Assembly: GCA_033964015.1 (NCBI GenBank)
Contig: CM066919.1
Span: forward strand, 23,799,204 to 23,863,203
Length of the DNA: 64,000 nucleotides
Source of the DNA: Scolanthus callimorphus
Taxonomy: Eukaryota > Cnidaria > Anthozoa > Actiniaria > Edwardsiidae
Direction of reading: 5' to 3'
The number at the start of each line of letters is the position of its first letter. Within the stretch, counting starts at the first letter, position 1. The notes beneath the pieces were generated by a model. The model was not told the DNA's origin. It ran no database searches and saw nothing but the letters and a program-made list of their open reading frames with translations. Positions 35,206 through 47,900 of the stretch are shown here, piece by piece. The position numbers and the translations under genes were made by a program.

Positions 35206-36070
35206 AATTATAAGTCTTGACGGATAATTAACAAAATTACCTTAATTGGAAAGTTTGCCTTCAAATTCCTAATAAATTGTACGGTTAATTTGGGAAATGA
35301 AGGAGATTTATGGAGTTTTTCTCTCGACCTTCCCGCCAAAATCTAAAATTGAGCTTAGTAGCCACTCCTTACTAGGTAGCAGGCAAGCAGGATAAATGTC
35401 CTTTTGGGACTCCTGTGGTTAGCAAAGAAAGGGACGCAGAAGTAAATTTTTAGGCTCGGTTTTCGGAGCTCGGTGTCCGAAATGACCCCATACGACCCCA
35501 CCACGGCTGGAAACCGAGCCTAGAAGTAAGTGCGCACAAGGATAAACCAAGGGGGTTTTATAGTGACATTAAAATCTCCTTGGATAAACTTTCATTCTCA
35601 TCAATGTAGCCCTCCCCTCCCTTAGAGCCGCTACGCATGCTACATCAATGCAATGGCAGCAACCCAAATTTTACGCGGATCTGCTTTCTAGTGATAGGTT
35701 GCATTTGACACGCAAAAAAATCCCTAGACTTCTTGCGCAAACGCTGTGACTATATTGTACTTTTGCGGGGTGTCACTGGATATATAATACATACAATGTA
35801 AACATTTTTCATTTTGTATGAGAGTGGCTATTTATAAATAATACTAAAAAAGATGGGATAAAAAGATTAGCTTTTTATTTCGAGAATCGTTCAAATTGGC
35901 GATAAATAAAAGCGGTAATCCAAGTAGGGAATCGATTCCGTGACGCGAAGATTCTGGCTTGAGGGCAAAAATGGACAAAACAAAACACGCACTGAACCTT
36001 GGCTAAAAATAATCAATCTACTTTGAATAGTATTCAAATTCTAGAAAAGCTATTCAACAGCCTGTTAGAA
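35206..36070. other. Spacer between divergently transcribed PRIM2 and TRIM genes
   Basis: The two start codons face away from each other about 865 bp apart, so this spacer should hold both promoters. No clear TATA box or other motif stood out. The first ATG near 35971 (MDKTKHALNLG) stops after 11 codons and is a possible small upstream frame. Confidence 0.4.
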
Positions 36071-38397
36071 ATGGCTGAAAGAAATTCAAGTGGATTGCAA
36101 GAAAAGTTAACATGTCAAATCTGCCAGAGTGTTTACAAGAATCCCAAACAACTTCAATGCCTTCATACATTTTGCGCTCAGTGCTTGAAACAGCTCCAAA
36201 GAAGAACAAAATTAAGAGAACAAATGAGATGCCCTGTTTGTAAATGTGAGCTCAGCTTGGTGGACACGGTTTCTATCGAAGCTCTTTCGGCGCCATATTA
36301 CATCAGTAGGCTCCAAAGTATTCTGAACTGTGCCCATGAGAGTCTTGAAATGACATGTAACAGCTGTGATAGACACACACCCGCGAGTTCTTACTGCTAC
36401 AACTGCAAGTGCCTGGTGTGTGATGATTGTATAGAAATTCACAACCATATGAAAATCATGAGGGATCATAGGATTATTGATTTGAAAGACACGCATTTAG
36501 ATGATCTACGTGAGATTGTTCAAGGCATGGACAATTGTATGAGAAGAAAACATGAAAACGAGTGTCTTGTTGGATTTTGTAAAACCTGTAGCGAATGTGT
36601 CTGCGAAAAATGCAAATCAGCTGAGCATGTGGGGCATGAAATATTAGAAATAGAAACTGCGCAACGCGAGTGTACTGCTGAAATAATACAAGGACTAGAC
36701 CGGCTTGAAGAGAAGACCAAATCATGCGAAGTCGCAGTAGAAACTCTCAATGCAAGTTACAATAGTGCGGTCAAGAAATTAGTTGCTGCGAGGAAAAGTG
36801 TACACGAAAATGTCAGTAGACTAGTGAGTATTCTGCGAGACCATGAAAGGAAAGTGGTCACTGAGCTAGATCACTTGCAGATAAATCTAAGACAGAGCAT
36901 TTTCACGGACGAGAACGAGTTCGAAGCTAAACTGCAGCAAATGAGAAGCACTACACAATGTGTTTTTGATGTCATTAACCGGGGAATTGATAAAGAAATA
37001 CTGAACTCGCATCGCGTGATAGACGCGCGCGTGGAAGACCTTCTCGCGGTACCGACATCGGAGGTTCGCGATAGGCGAGTTAATATCGATTATAAAAGTA
37101 ATGCTGAGATAGAGCAGTTTCTAGAGAGTTCGGAGATTGGTCGGTTGAGTATCTGCTATACCGACCCAGCTTGCTCGGAAGTCGTAAGTGAAAATCTGGA
37201 CGAGGCTATCACGAGTGCAGGCGAAAGAATGATTTTTGAAGTCTTTACGAAGGATTCCGACGGTAATCGGAGCTACTCCGAAGATGATAATATCGAAGTA
37301 TATATTGAGTCCAACAATGGCCGAGTTGTACATTCACATATTGAAGACAAGCAAGACGGTAGTTATATGGTTGCATACACCCCTCTGAGATCCGGAACAT
37401 ATGATATAGAAGTCAGGGTAAGAGGTGAACAAATCAGGGGGAGCCCGTTTAAGATGTACGTTGCGACACGTGCCGAGTATTTGCAAGTCAGTCGGCTGAG
37501 TCTGGGGTTGTCTGGGAGCTTTGAAAATTGTGCGCCATTGATATCACTGGGTTGCTTGGATACCGAGGAAGACTCTGATTTTAAGCGGCCTTGTGGGATT
37601 GCAGTAAACGGAAGTGACGTCATCGCTGTCGCGGATTCCTGGAATCATCAAGTAAGGGTGCTTGGATTGGAGGGTAGGACCCTGAGAATTCTGGGTAAGG
37701 ATAGGAACTCAAATGCAGCTCTCTTGAACCCTATCGGAGTCTGCTTTGACGGCGAGGACAATATTCTAGTATCTGACAGCGAGAAACAAATGATTTATAC
37801 ATTCAGCCCCACGGGGGAATGCATCAATTCTTTTGGTGGTAAATCTTTGAAGTACCCTTGGGGATACATGTCTGTTATGATGGCACTATATTAATAGCCG
37901 ATTGGGGTGCGAGGAGCGTCAAGAAATTCTCCAGCAAGAGGAAATACATCGATGAATTCAAAAGCCCTGAAATCTCGTCGTCTGGGAAACCACCTCGTCC
38001 CTGTTATGTGACAGAGAACAAAACTAAATACTTAGTGTCTTACGACAATAACACGATTCAAGTATTTGACAAGACAGGATACCATTTGTACTCGTTAGGG
38101 TGTTCTGGTCATGGAGAGGGGCGATTCAAAGACCCGAGGGGTCTGTGTGTAGATGCGCAAGAACGACTGATCGTCTGTGATAGCGGAAATCACAGGATAC
38201 AGATTCTATCGCCGGATGGAAGTTTTCGGGTGTTTGGGACTTATGGCAATGGGGTGGGAGAGTTTGACCGACCCCAGGACGTGGCTGTATCACGTGATGG
38301 CCTCGTGATAGTTACTGATATGCAGAATAACAGGGTGCAAGTGCTTAGGCAAGCAGAGTTATCCTTGAGCAAGGTGTCACTAGATGTCTCGCATTAA
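36071..38397 (+). CDS. TRIM-type RING/B-box/filamin/NHL protein, probable E3 ubiquitin ligase (TRIM2/TRIM71-like), intronless
   Basis: The first in-frame ATG is at 36071 (MAERNSSGLQEK). Order: C3HC4 RING (CQICQ, CLHTFCAQC, CPVC), B-box 1 (CNSCDRHTPASSYCYNC), B-box 2 (ENECLVGFCKTCSECVCEKC), coiled coil, filamin repeat (YTDPACSEVVSENLDEAITS to RGSPFKMYV), then NHL repeats (FKRPCGIAVNGSDVIAVADS; LNPIGVCFDGEDNILVSDS; FKDPRGLCVDAQERLIVCDS; FDRPQDVAVSRDGLVIVTDM). Such proteins ubiquitinate partners chosen by the NHL propeller, and several also bind RNA. There is no intron. The frame breaks at 37860-37863: GGGG codes WGYMSV and stops at 37894, whereas one more G gives WGIHVCYDGTILIADWG and continues to the stop at 38395-38397. 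I read it as one gene with a 1-nt deficit. Substrates cannot be inferred. Confidence 0.9.
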
Positions 38398-38620
38398 GAG
38401 CTATTTATAGTAACTTATAGTACACAGGTGATAGGACAGACTTTGATTTGACTCTACCACTAGATTACGTTTGGATGTTGTTCTATCTCAATAGATAAAT
38501 AAAATGATGGGAAATAGGAAACAATGGCGCTGTATCCTCGAGCATGGTAAAACCATAGTATAAAATATATACAAATACCTTCCCTACCCCTGTAGCCTCG
38601 ACGTAGTCTCATTGTATATC

Positions 38621-38847
38621 CATCCCAATTGAGGATGCTATCCTCTGCGCCGTAGATAGGATCGACAGACCCACCTTACACCTCTACAAAGAAGACATCT
38701 CTGTCAACAACAATTTTAGTGAGCACTGAAGCGCGCGAGTCAGACCTCGTGAACCTACGCTTATTAGAAGCTCGTTACATTCGCAAGCTCAAGCCAAAGA
38801 TCAACTCTCGGGCAGAATGCGCTGAACTACAAGAACTATCGTTCTAA
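38621..38847 (+). pseudogene. Tail of a Penelope-like retroelement endonuclease, fragment
   Basis: One frame reads ESDLVNLRLLEARYIRKLKP then KINSRAECAELQELSF-stop, which resembles the conserved end of GIY-YIG endonuclease domains of Penelope-like elements (a Leu-Leu-Glu-Ala, Ile, Lys-Pro, Asn pattern). The preceding part has stops, so this is a 5'-truncated relic. Family assignment is from pattern memory only. Confidence 0.4.
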
Positions 38848-38911
38848 CAAACTATTTATTTATTTGTCAATTTAGATTATGTACATCTGACTCCTGCTGC
38901 GGGCGGGGGGC

Positions 38912-39014
38912 GGGGGGGGGGGGGGGGGGCAAAGTAAAAAAAAAATGGAGGGCAAAGTTTAAACCTTGCCCTTGCAAATACAGTAAATGTGTGGGGAAAT
39001 CTATCGAAAGAGGG

Positions 39015-39054
<40 letters not shown>
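38912..39054. repeat. Poly(G) and poly(C) tracts
   Basis: G18 at 38912-38929 (with further G runs just before), then G7 at 39012-39018 directly followed by C36 at 39019-39054. Such tracts are prone to length error. Confidence 0.9.
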
Positions 39055-39056
<2 letters not shown>

Positions 39057-39660
39057 ATCCGCCTCTATGCCTGTTGTGCGACACGGTCGATCGCTCAAGG
39101 TCGCTTTTCATCCACATTCATAGTCTCCTTCATGATGTCGTAAATCGGCGAAAGCTTGGAGCAAACCATATCTAATGACATTGAACATCTACGACAGCAG
39201 TGTTAGGCCTCATTTGAATTCATCTCTCTAAAATATATTGAATAAATCAGACACTCACGAGACTTAGAGATTGTTTTCAAGTTCTTATTTGTGAATTTCT
39301 TACTACGATTGACAAGGAAACCACTTCTTTGATGAGAAGACTGACCTGTGACATCTGTGATTCCATGAGAAACACTTTTCTATCACAACTCCTGAGCCTG
39401 AGATCCTTCATTCGCTCATGATGTCTCAATATTGTCATTGATTGGAACTTTTACAGATCTAAATCATTTACTGTGCTTACACTTCTTTAATCTTTATCCC
39501 ACTTTTGCCATTTGCTTAGATGAGCTTATCTTTATTTCTCTTTTATATTCGTTTGGTTTGAAACAGATGGTGCCTTGTTTACGTGCCCCCGCGCGCGCTT
39601 TATCTTGAACATCTCGCAAAGGACGACGGGTCTTTTATATCGCCAACGTCATAGAAAAAC

Positions 39661-39872
39661 CACGTGACAAAGTCGACCAATCAGCGGCCTTATCTGTGGA
39701 CGTCCGCCTCGTTGTCTCTCTTCATTCCGTGGAATCGTTTCAAGGCGAAAAGTCGTTTTCTGATGAAGAAGCGTTCTTTCGCCGCTCATTTTAGCGCAAA
39801 TCTTTTACATTGATCGTCATCATTTCTCGTTTAAAGGTTACCATTGCCTGCTTCTCTGCTCGGGTGGTTGAG
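39661..39872 (+). promoter_or_regulatory. Candidate ODC promoter and 5' untranslated exon
   Basis: A CACGTG E-box (39661-39666) and a CCAATCA box (39677-39683) precede a stretch that ends in a good donor, GGTTGAG|GTAGGTAG, at 39872. The first coding exon of ODC is about 2.1 kb downstream and begins at an acceptor 1 nt before its ATG, so an untranslated first exon must exist upstream. CACGTG elements mediate Myc/Max control of ODC in mammals; extending that here is inference. Confidence 0.35.
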
Positions 39873-40978
39873 GTAGGTAGAAGAACGTCTGAAAACACGA
39901 GAAACAGACTTGACGCTTTGGACCACGTTGTGCCGACTCGTACTAAGCCATGGCGGAATCTCACAGACTGAATTTTCTTTTCTCTTTCCACAGAGCCACG
40001 CCGTACTAAAATTCACGAAATACCCAGACGTTGATCAACTTCTAAAGAAGAAGAAGTTCGAATTCTCATTCATAATCGACTCGGAACCAAGCTAGCGTTT
40101 GCTAAGGGTGTATTAAACCGGTTACAGATATAAGGTCAGTTTCTAGGCTTTGTACAGCGATTTCTTGTCGGATAAAAGCCTGTCGTTCATACAACTGATT
40201 GTGAGAAACTCTTCAGACAGAGCGAGTTAGGTATTTATAATTTAAGGATGTGTTATTTAGCATTCAATGAAAAAAGCGAAGAGAGCCTCTGGCAGTTTCT
40301 TCCAAGAAGCAAAGAGGGTTTCGAACTATTTTAACAGCAAATCAGGGTTTTTCTTCCCAATGGCTCTGCCTCAACAGAAACCTGCAATACAATATCAGTG
40401 TCTTTTGATAAGCTAGGGTTTACATCTTAGGGGTTTTTTGTGACATATTTCGTAACCAGGGCGGGCAAAACATAATAGATAAATGTCTAAAATGCCTGTA
40501 CAATAGTCTAGTAAATGCATTTGCATTATAAAGACCTCTGTAGTGACTAGTGTCTATCGATTAGTCTTGATAGCTTGGGTTGCTCTTTGGCATAATTCCA
40601 GAATTTGGTGTAAATGTTTCACTCAAAGAAAACAAAATTGTTGCATTAGCTTCAATGATTTCTCAAGCACTTCGTGCTAGTAAACATAGAGTAAAATGAA
40701 TTAATTTATAGTGCAAATCATGTGCCCTGTGATGAAACGCAATCTATTATGCTTCATCTTCACATGGCAAATGGTAGGATGACGTCCTTGTGGTGCAATC
40801 AACAGATAGTGAAAATCACTTTCAGCCAAAGGCCTGTCTTCCTTGATACCAATCAGTCATTGAATCAAACAGTATCTCTGAGTGCATTTTATTTGTCAGC
40901 CAAGATGGTCAAATATTGGACTTCTTGTGATTTGTTATTCCTAAAAGGTTTTATTCACAAAACAAACAAATAGTCTGT

Positions 40979-41088
40979 TTCACAGTTCCCGCATGATTGT
41001 GATTCAAATTGGAATTCTAGCCTACTATTGACCAAACAATACATTGGTAGACTTGAGGCTAGAATTCCAAAAGAGGGAGGAACTGTAA
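40979..41088. repeat. Degenerate inverted repeat, about 110 bp
   Basis: CACAGTTCC and GGAACTGT form the outer pair, TTGGAATTCTAGCCT and AGGCTAGAATTCCAA the inner pair. Probable old MITE in the first ODC intron. Confidence 0.55.
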
Positions 41089-41975
41089 AAATGACTATTC
41101 AAGTGTGAATCCCACATCTTACAAAAAATGTATAAAATATTGAACAAGGAATCCATCCCCAATTTATTTGTTAGTAAGATTTGGAGTTTCTGAATGGCTG
41201 AATCTTGATCATTTATTCAATCTATCCACCAAATTCCAGGATGTATATGCTCTTTCTTGTATGTGGGTTTACATAGAGGATATTATACAGTAGCGTGCAG
41301 ATATTTTCGAGTGAAAAACAATATTTTACGATTACAAATGAGCGCAGCGAATGACTAAATATTGTTTTTGACACAAGAAAATAAAACTCATATCTTCAAG
41401 CCATCACTTAATTTTCTTTTTATTATATAGACAAACCAGGAAAAATTGTTCCAAATTGATTTCCAAGAACTTTTGTTTTTGACCGATATCCTCACCAGTG
41501 AGGATATGGAAAATATGTCACTCAGGTCCGGGATGTAGCTTCGTATGAGATCTACAAGTGGCGTATTTCCCAGTAAAACACTTGTGTCTATATAATAAAA
41601 GGAAATAATACTTGACGGATTTCTATCCAGACAATGGATACATATGTGTAGAATGTTGTTAACTGACAACAATAAAAATTTTGCCACACTGTAGCCATGT
41701 GACTAAAGAAGCAAAACAGTCCATTAATTCTGAAAGAGTGAATGAATCTTAGATCTTTTTATTATATATAAAGAGTTTATCCAGTTTGGTACATAGCTTG
41801 GGATTTATTCTTACCTTTTAAACCTAAAAACCTTTAAGGCTCTTTAATGAACTAGTTGAATGAACTAGCCCAGTTCTAGTACTATCATCATTTCAGTTCA
41901 ATTCGTTTTGTTTGCAACTGCTCAAATCATTTCAGGTATAGGATGATGTTTTATGTTTTAATGGAATCTTACAGG

Positions 41976-44900
41976 ATGAAGCAGTCAATTGGAATGGATA
42001 TGGCCATAGAATTAGTGAAAGACGGTGTGACACACAAGGACATTATCTCAGAGAAACTCCATTCTCTGGGACGAGAGGTTAGTTTGAGGTTCTATAATGC
42101 TGCTTACTGGAAATTTCCCTGGGTATCCTACAGTTGTAGGTTGTGACATGTCTAACAAATTCTGTTTACCTAGTAGCTACTGGGAAAGAGTTGTCTGAGC
42201 AAAGTCTTGTACCGACAAGATATTTCACCAAAAATGTACATGTGGGTGTAAATTCATGAGGGGAACACTGCAAAAACTGAAAACACAGTTACATGAAGAT
42301 ATTAACTCTAAGTGAATAAATAATAGGTGTCTGCCTGTATAGGGCACAACCCCTGAGTGCTGGTCACTCGGAAATATGGAACCAAGTGTTAATGGGAACA
42401 TGAAAATCACTATCGCAAATCTGATTGGAGAGCAAACAATCAATACTCAATGTCATGTGTGAACGTTACTTGCTAAATGCAATATCTGCAGCAGATAATG
42501 CATTAGCATGTCAAGTTCAAAGTCAGTTGTTCCCAAGCCCCTCACCATGTCTGCATTTTGAGTTTGAACAAAGCCATGTTAAATAAAGTCATTTGCATCA
42601 TATCAATTTGTATTGTATTAAACAGCTCGGTGTATTTCCAGTTCGGGAAGTCATTGAAAACAATAGATAATTACCCCAACCAAAACATTGCGAGCTCGAA
42701 TTTCAGCTGTAGCGTCTTGTGGACATGTAAAATAACTGGACACAAAATCTTAGTTGTCTGGGCAGTTAAAGCACAGAGGAGTTGCTGAATAGCAAAATAG
42801 AAGAATATATTTGTTTCATCGCAGTTATTCGAAAGAAAATAAATCGGATACAGGCTAAACAGCTAGGAAAAGATAGAATTATCTCTGAAATACGCACACG
42901 GCCGAGTTTGAGTTTAGTATGCGTGGATAACGTTTTTTATTCATATTGAAACCACCACAACTTGCCATGTACACACTGATAAAATATTATTCTTGATTCG
43001 GAGTGACAGAAAATGATGCTGGCAAAAGTGATTGTGCTTCTTGTCTTGTTCTACACTAGTCAGTATTATAATTACAAGAGATAACTAGCGATCGTTGTGG
43101 AGTCTCTAGTGCCGGTTGCTAGAAATGATTCCAAACCACGAGATTGGAGAGCTAAGACTCGTCCAAATCTAAAGAGAAACTTGAAGGAGTCAGAACCTGA
43201 ATTCATAGTTTCTTTATAGTTCTGTGCACAAGCCAGACAACTTAGTGTGCCGGTAATTGTATAACACGAATGCGCTCAATGCGCCTGTGTCCATTCAAGA
43301 AGAGTTACCATTTTTCTCAGGTTACCAGACATGAAACTTCGCTGGTTGACACTTTGTGCATTATAGAATCCAGAAAAATTATTCCTAAGAGCAGGAAAAT
43401 TCGCTATCAGAGTAAATTCAGACATTCCACTGTGAACGAAGACCAATATGGAGTTTTTCAGTAGGAAGCCCTTTGACAAAAACGTAACTTTTGAAAGCTA
43501 TCTCGTCCTCAAACACCACGATTTCACCGCCATGCTCTCTTGCTACCTTCAATCTAAAATATCCCGGATGTATTTATTACCAAGGAAACTAATCTAGGCT
43601 GCCATTGGACGATTTCTTTCAGCTGAATATTTTGGCAGATTTTTTCGTATTTTTTGTACTAGAACAATGGGTCGGTGTCACGTTACGCGTTTCCCGAACA
43701 GGAAATATACCGAGCTGTTAAATGTGCAATAAAACAATTCATGAATTCCACATGACATTGTGAGTTAGCAAAACCTCACACCTGTGTTATCTGCCTTTGG
43801 CTTGGATGAGTCAGATAACACTGGCCTTGGTTTTGCTAACTCACAATGTCATGCTCAACCTTGTAAAATAATTGCTTATGGTCAAACCTAACGCAAAGTA
43901 CGTACACCAATTCTGAACAAACTATACCAGGAGCAAAGTAAGTGAATAACTCACAAAACTCATCTGAAAATCAACTCTATTACCTACAAAAAAAAACACT
44001 CGAATGGAGATTTTTTGTTTTCTTATTTTAAGTTGTTGCTGTTGTCTTTGTAAGCTCTATAACTTGTTTTGATGTGGCTGTCTCAATGTGATTACAGGAT
44101 AAAGATGATGCCTTCTACTTGGTAGACTTGGCAGATGTGATCCTCAAACACAAAAAGGTGATAACATCTATTCAGTCTGTTTTCTGAGCTATGGCACAAT
44201 ACTTTGAGGCAATTTACGGCAATTTCAGAGTATTCTGAGCCACAGGCTTGTCTCCAGATATGTTGGTTTTAAATTAGCATGGGCAGCCGAGCCAGGGGGG
44301 GGAGGATTTTCAGTAGATTTTCATGTGTTTTCTGTAACTCAGCCCCCCTACTTTGTCATACATTGTCTGTAATGAGACCTCCCCCACTCCCCCCCACCCC
44401 ACTTTAAAATCTGTTCCGCCGTTCTGCCGTCCATGATGAAGGTAAAGAACAGAAAATTTTTAAGATTGTGACTAGGTGAAAAGTATAGTAGTCCAAACCA
44501 TGGCCTGAATGAAAACCAGCTTGTACACTGTAACCATTTCAATCCATGTACGAGTTACATGAATGTCAATGTTATTTCTTTGTCTTTTCAGTGGGTTCAG
44601 CTTCTTCCAAGAGTTGAGCCTTTTTATGGTAAGTGTTACATTCCCTGCATTTATGTGCATTATACAGCATCTATGTGAATTATACAATCCAAATTCTATT
44701 TTTGATTATTTATGACTTGTAACCATGTTTATGTCTTGTTGTAGCAATGAAGTGCAACAATGATCAAGCCATTCTCAAGTTGTTGGTAGGGCTTGGCCTT
44801 GGATTTGATTGTGCTAGCAAGGTATTAGAATTGTTTCTGTTTAATATTGCATCAGCTCATTCGCTGGGTGTTTAGATGTTCATTTTTATGACAAACACAG

Positions 44901-47900
44901 AATTAAATATAATGGCAAAAAATCTTTTTGAGGTCAAAGTGGAGGCCCTCCCCAAGAGGCCTCCTCTAAAGAGAACTGCTAAAACATGAGCAAAATAAAG
45001 ACTTGAACATTCTGTGAAACAGACAATCATATTGCATTCATTAGCTGATTGCCTCTGGATTTGACTGGCACTTGAAATCAATAATATGATTTTAAAATGA
45101 ACATCAAACTCCCAATGAACTCAACTTGATGTTTTGTACCAGTAGCTGTGATGAATGGTAACTTGCCCTCTATTAACAGTATTGTTATGATTAGCAGTTA
45201 TTACCTTCAAACTGAGCCTACATGTCTTTATAGTACCATATTCTCAAACCAAGTACTGTTACTAGCCATTGATGCCCACTATGTTTCTTTTCTCAGACTG
45301 AGATTCAGACCATGCTTGGACTTGGTGTCAGTCCCAAGAAAATTGTATATGCCAACCCATGCAAGCAGGCCTCTCATGTCAGGTGAGGTTACAGTAATGC
45401 CTGGTGCACACTAGCGACATAACGTCATAACGTCATAACGACATAAGCGCATAATGATATAAGAACATAACGACATAAGAGAAAAAACATGTTTTTCTCT
45501 TATGTCGTTATGTCTATGTCGTTATGTCGATGTTATGTTGTTATGTCGGATGTTCACACTTGTACATAAGAGCATAAGAGAGCGTGCGCTTATGTCGTTA
45601 TGTCGTTATGTCGCTAGTGTGCACCAGGCATAATGCCCGGTGCACACTTTCAACGTAACAACATTAGAAAAATATCAAACAAACAAAATTTAGTGGTTTC
45701 AAAACATTGAAGTCCACAAAAAATAACATAAGATTGCTTTGGTGAAGTAATCTAATGATCCATGGAAAATATTGATTACTTCAATTTTCCCATGCTTTTT
45801 CATTGCAATATAACATTGTTATATCGAGTAATCTAATGATCCATGGAAAATATTGATAAATTCAATTTTCCCATGCTTTTTTCATTGCAATATAACATTG
45901 TTATATCGCTAGTCTGCACTGGGCTTAAAGGATTTCCCTGCTTTTTGTCAACAATGTATAAAGAATCAGAAGAGAAAACCCAACAGAGATTATTGCAAGC
46001 AGGGCTTGAAAATGACATACATGTTAATATTTCTAAGGTTTGTCTTTGAATTGTGAGATTAAAACATTGCAAAAATATGAATCTACAGTGTTCAAAACAA
46101 TTTGAAATAAATCTGCTCAAATTTTGCTGGTTCTGTGGGCACTAGTACAAAAAATAGCCTGCACAAAAACGGAAGCAGATAATATTCCAGGGCATTTGGC
46201 ATGTTGTGGTAATGAGTATACGCATCACCTTCTGCACAATTGCCGCACAATTTGCAATTGTTTTTGGCCGTTTTTGCACACAACCATGTTTGTTATCTTA
46301 TTTTTCACCTAAAAATGGCCGGCAAAGTCGGGGAAAAGTTTGAACCCAGATCTAATTAAGAACCAAGACAAAGACTGGCAGTTTATTGAACTTGTTTCAT
46401 TTTCAGGTTTGCCTCCCAGCATGATGTTGACATGATGACGTTTGACAATGAGATGGAGCTTCACAAGATCAAGAAGCTCTACCCAACAGCCAAGTTGATC
46501 CTCCGTATTCGTACTGATGATTCCAAGTCTCTCTGCCAAGTGAGTATGCTTGATTGTGCAAAATGTTTTCCAGAGGTAGGCAGAATTGCTGGTTGCAGTC
46601 AGAGAACCCTAAGGCTTTTGAGGAATGTGCTTTATATTTACATTTGAGGGCTACAATCTAGGGATTTTAGAAAACTCTGGAGTAGGCAGGTGCTGCCCAC
46701 AAATAACTACTATGACTTTTTTTATTAAATGTTTTATTTTAATGGGAAACTTATTTATTTGCAATTATTTTTTCTTAGCTTGGAATCAAGTTTGGAGCAC
46801 CTTTGAAGCAGTGCCGCCACCTTCTGAAGGTTGCCCAAGACCTTGGATTGAACGTCATTGGAGTCAGGTAGTGGACATTTTCTTTACCTTGTTTTTGATG
46901 TTAGATGTGGTGCTTCATGGCTTTGATGAACGGTAACTTGCCCTCTATAAACCATTTCTGGTAGTGATTAGCAAATGTTGCCTTAAAACTGATCCACAAA
47001 AACAAAATTGCATTATGTTTGTTACTAAGGAACGACTTGGATTTTTGACAAACATGTTTTCACAGATCTCATAGACTTCATATTTCAAGACAAACTTGAA
47101 ATGTTTTGCTTTAGTCTGACAAGGTATTTGTGTGTTTGCTATTTCAGTTTCCATGTTGGAAGTGGGTGTTATGATGCTGGGGCCTATGCCACTGCTCTAC
47201 TCTCTGCTCGTAGTGTCTTTGACTTTGCTGTAAGTATTGTGATGCTGATGTTTTTGCTGACAATAGCCCAAGCTGTCTGTTGTTAAAGCTCTCCTTCGTT
47301 TCGTCCTCGTATAGATGCAGTATGGGTTCAACTTCTCCCTGCTTGACATTGGAGGGGGATTTCCTGGAGACCGTAGTGCTGCTATCACATTTGAAGAGGT
47401 AAGAATCTTTCTTGCGGTTTACTATAATGCAGCTGCTTATAGAATACATAGACATAACTTGGCAGATAACTTTGTATCATTTGTGTGTTATTATCTGTTG
47501 AGCCAAATTCTGCTGAATTGTGAATTCCTCTTCTAATATCAAAGCTACGCAATAAATAATGTATTGCATGTTCACAGATTTGTACTACCATGAATCCTCT
47601 TCTGGAAGAACACTTTCCTGTTAGCTCTGGAGTGCGTATTATTGCCGAGCCTGGACGCTACTACAGCTCGTCTGCATTCACCCTAGCAGTAATGTGTTTG
47701 CCGTGCGTGAGGTACAGTCCAGCCACTCTAACGAAAGAGACGTTTCGGCCCCAGAGAACAATGGCAACCAGGTAGGTTTATACACCTAAAAGTGCATGTG
47801 TCAGCCACCATTTGACAGCATAGCAACATACCAAGTTGAAGAAAGCATCCATTTCCATGTGCTGATTTAGAGAATATAGAGCAATGTTCTCTATTGAATT

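Noticed and set aside
37858..38397. Separate small NHL gene starting at the ATG in 37858-37870
   Set aside because: The NHL blade is continuous across 37860 once one G is added, so it is the end of the TRIM gene.
45833..46120. Overlapping frames on both strands in ODC intron 5
   Set aside because: They fall mostly within a MITE and intronic sequence between well-supported exons 5 and 6.
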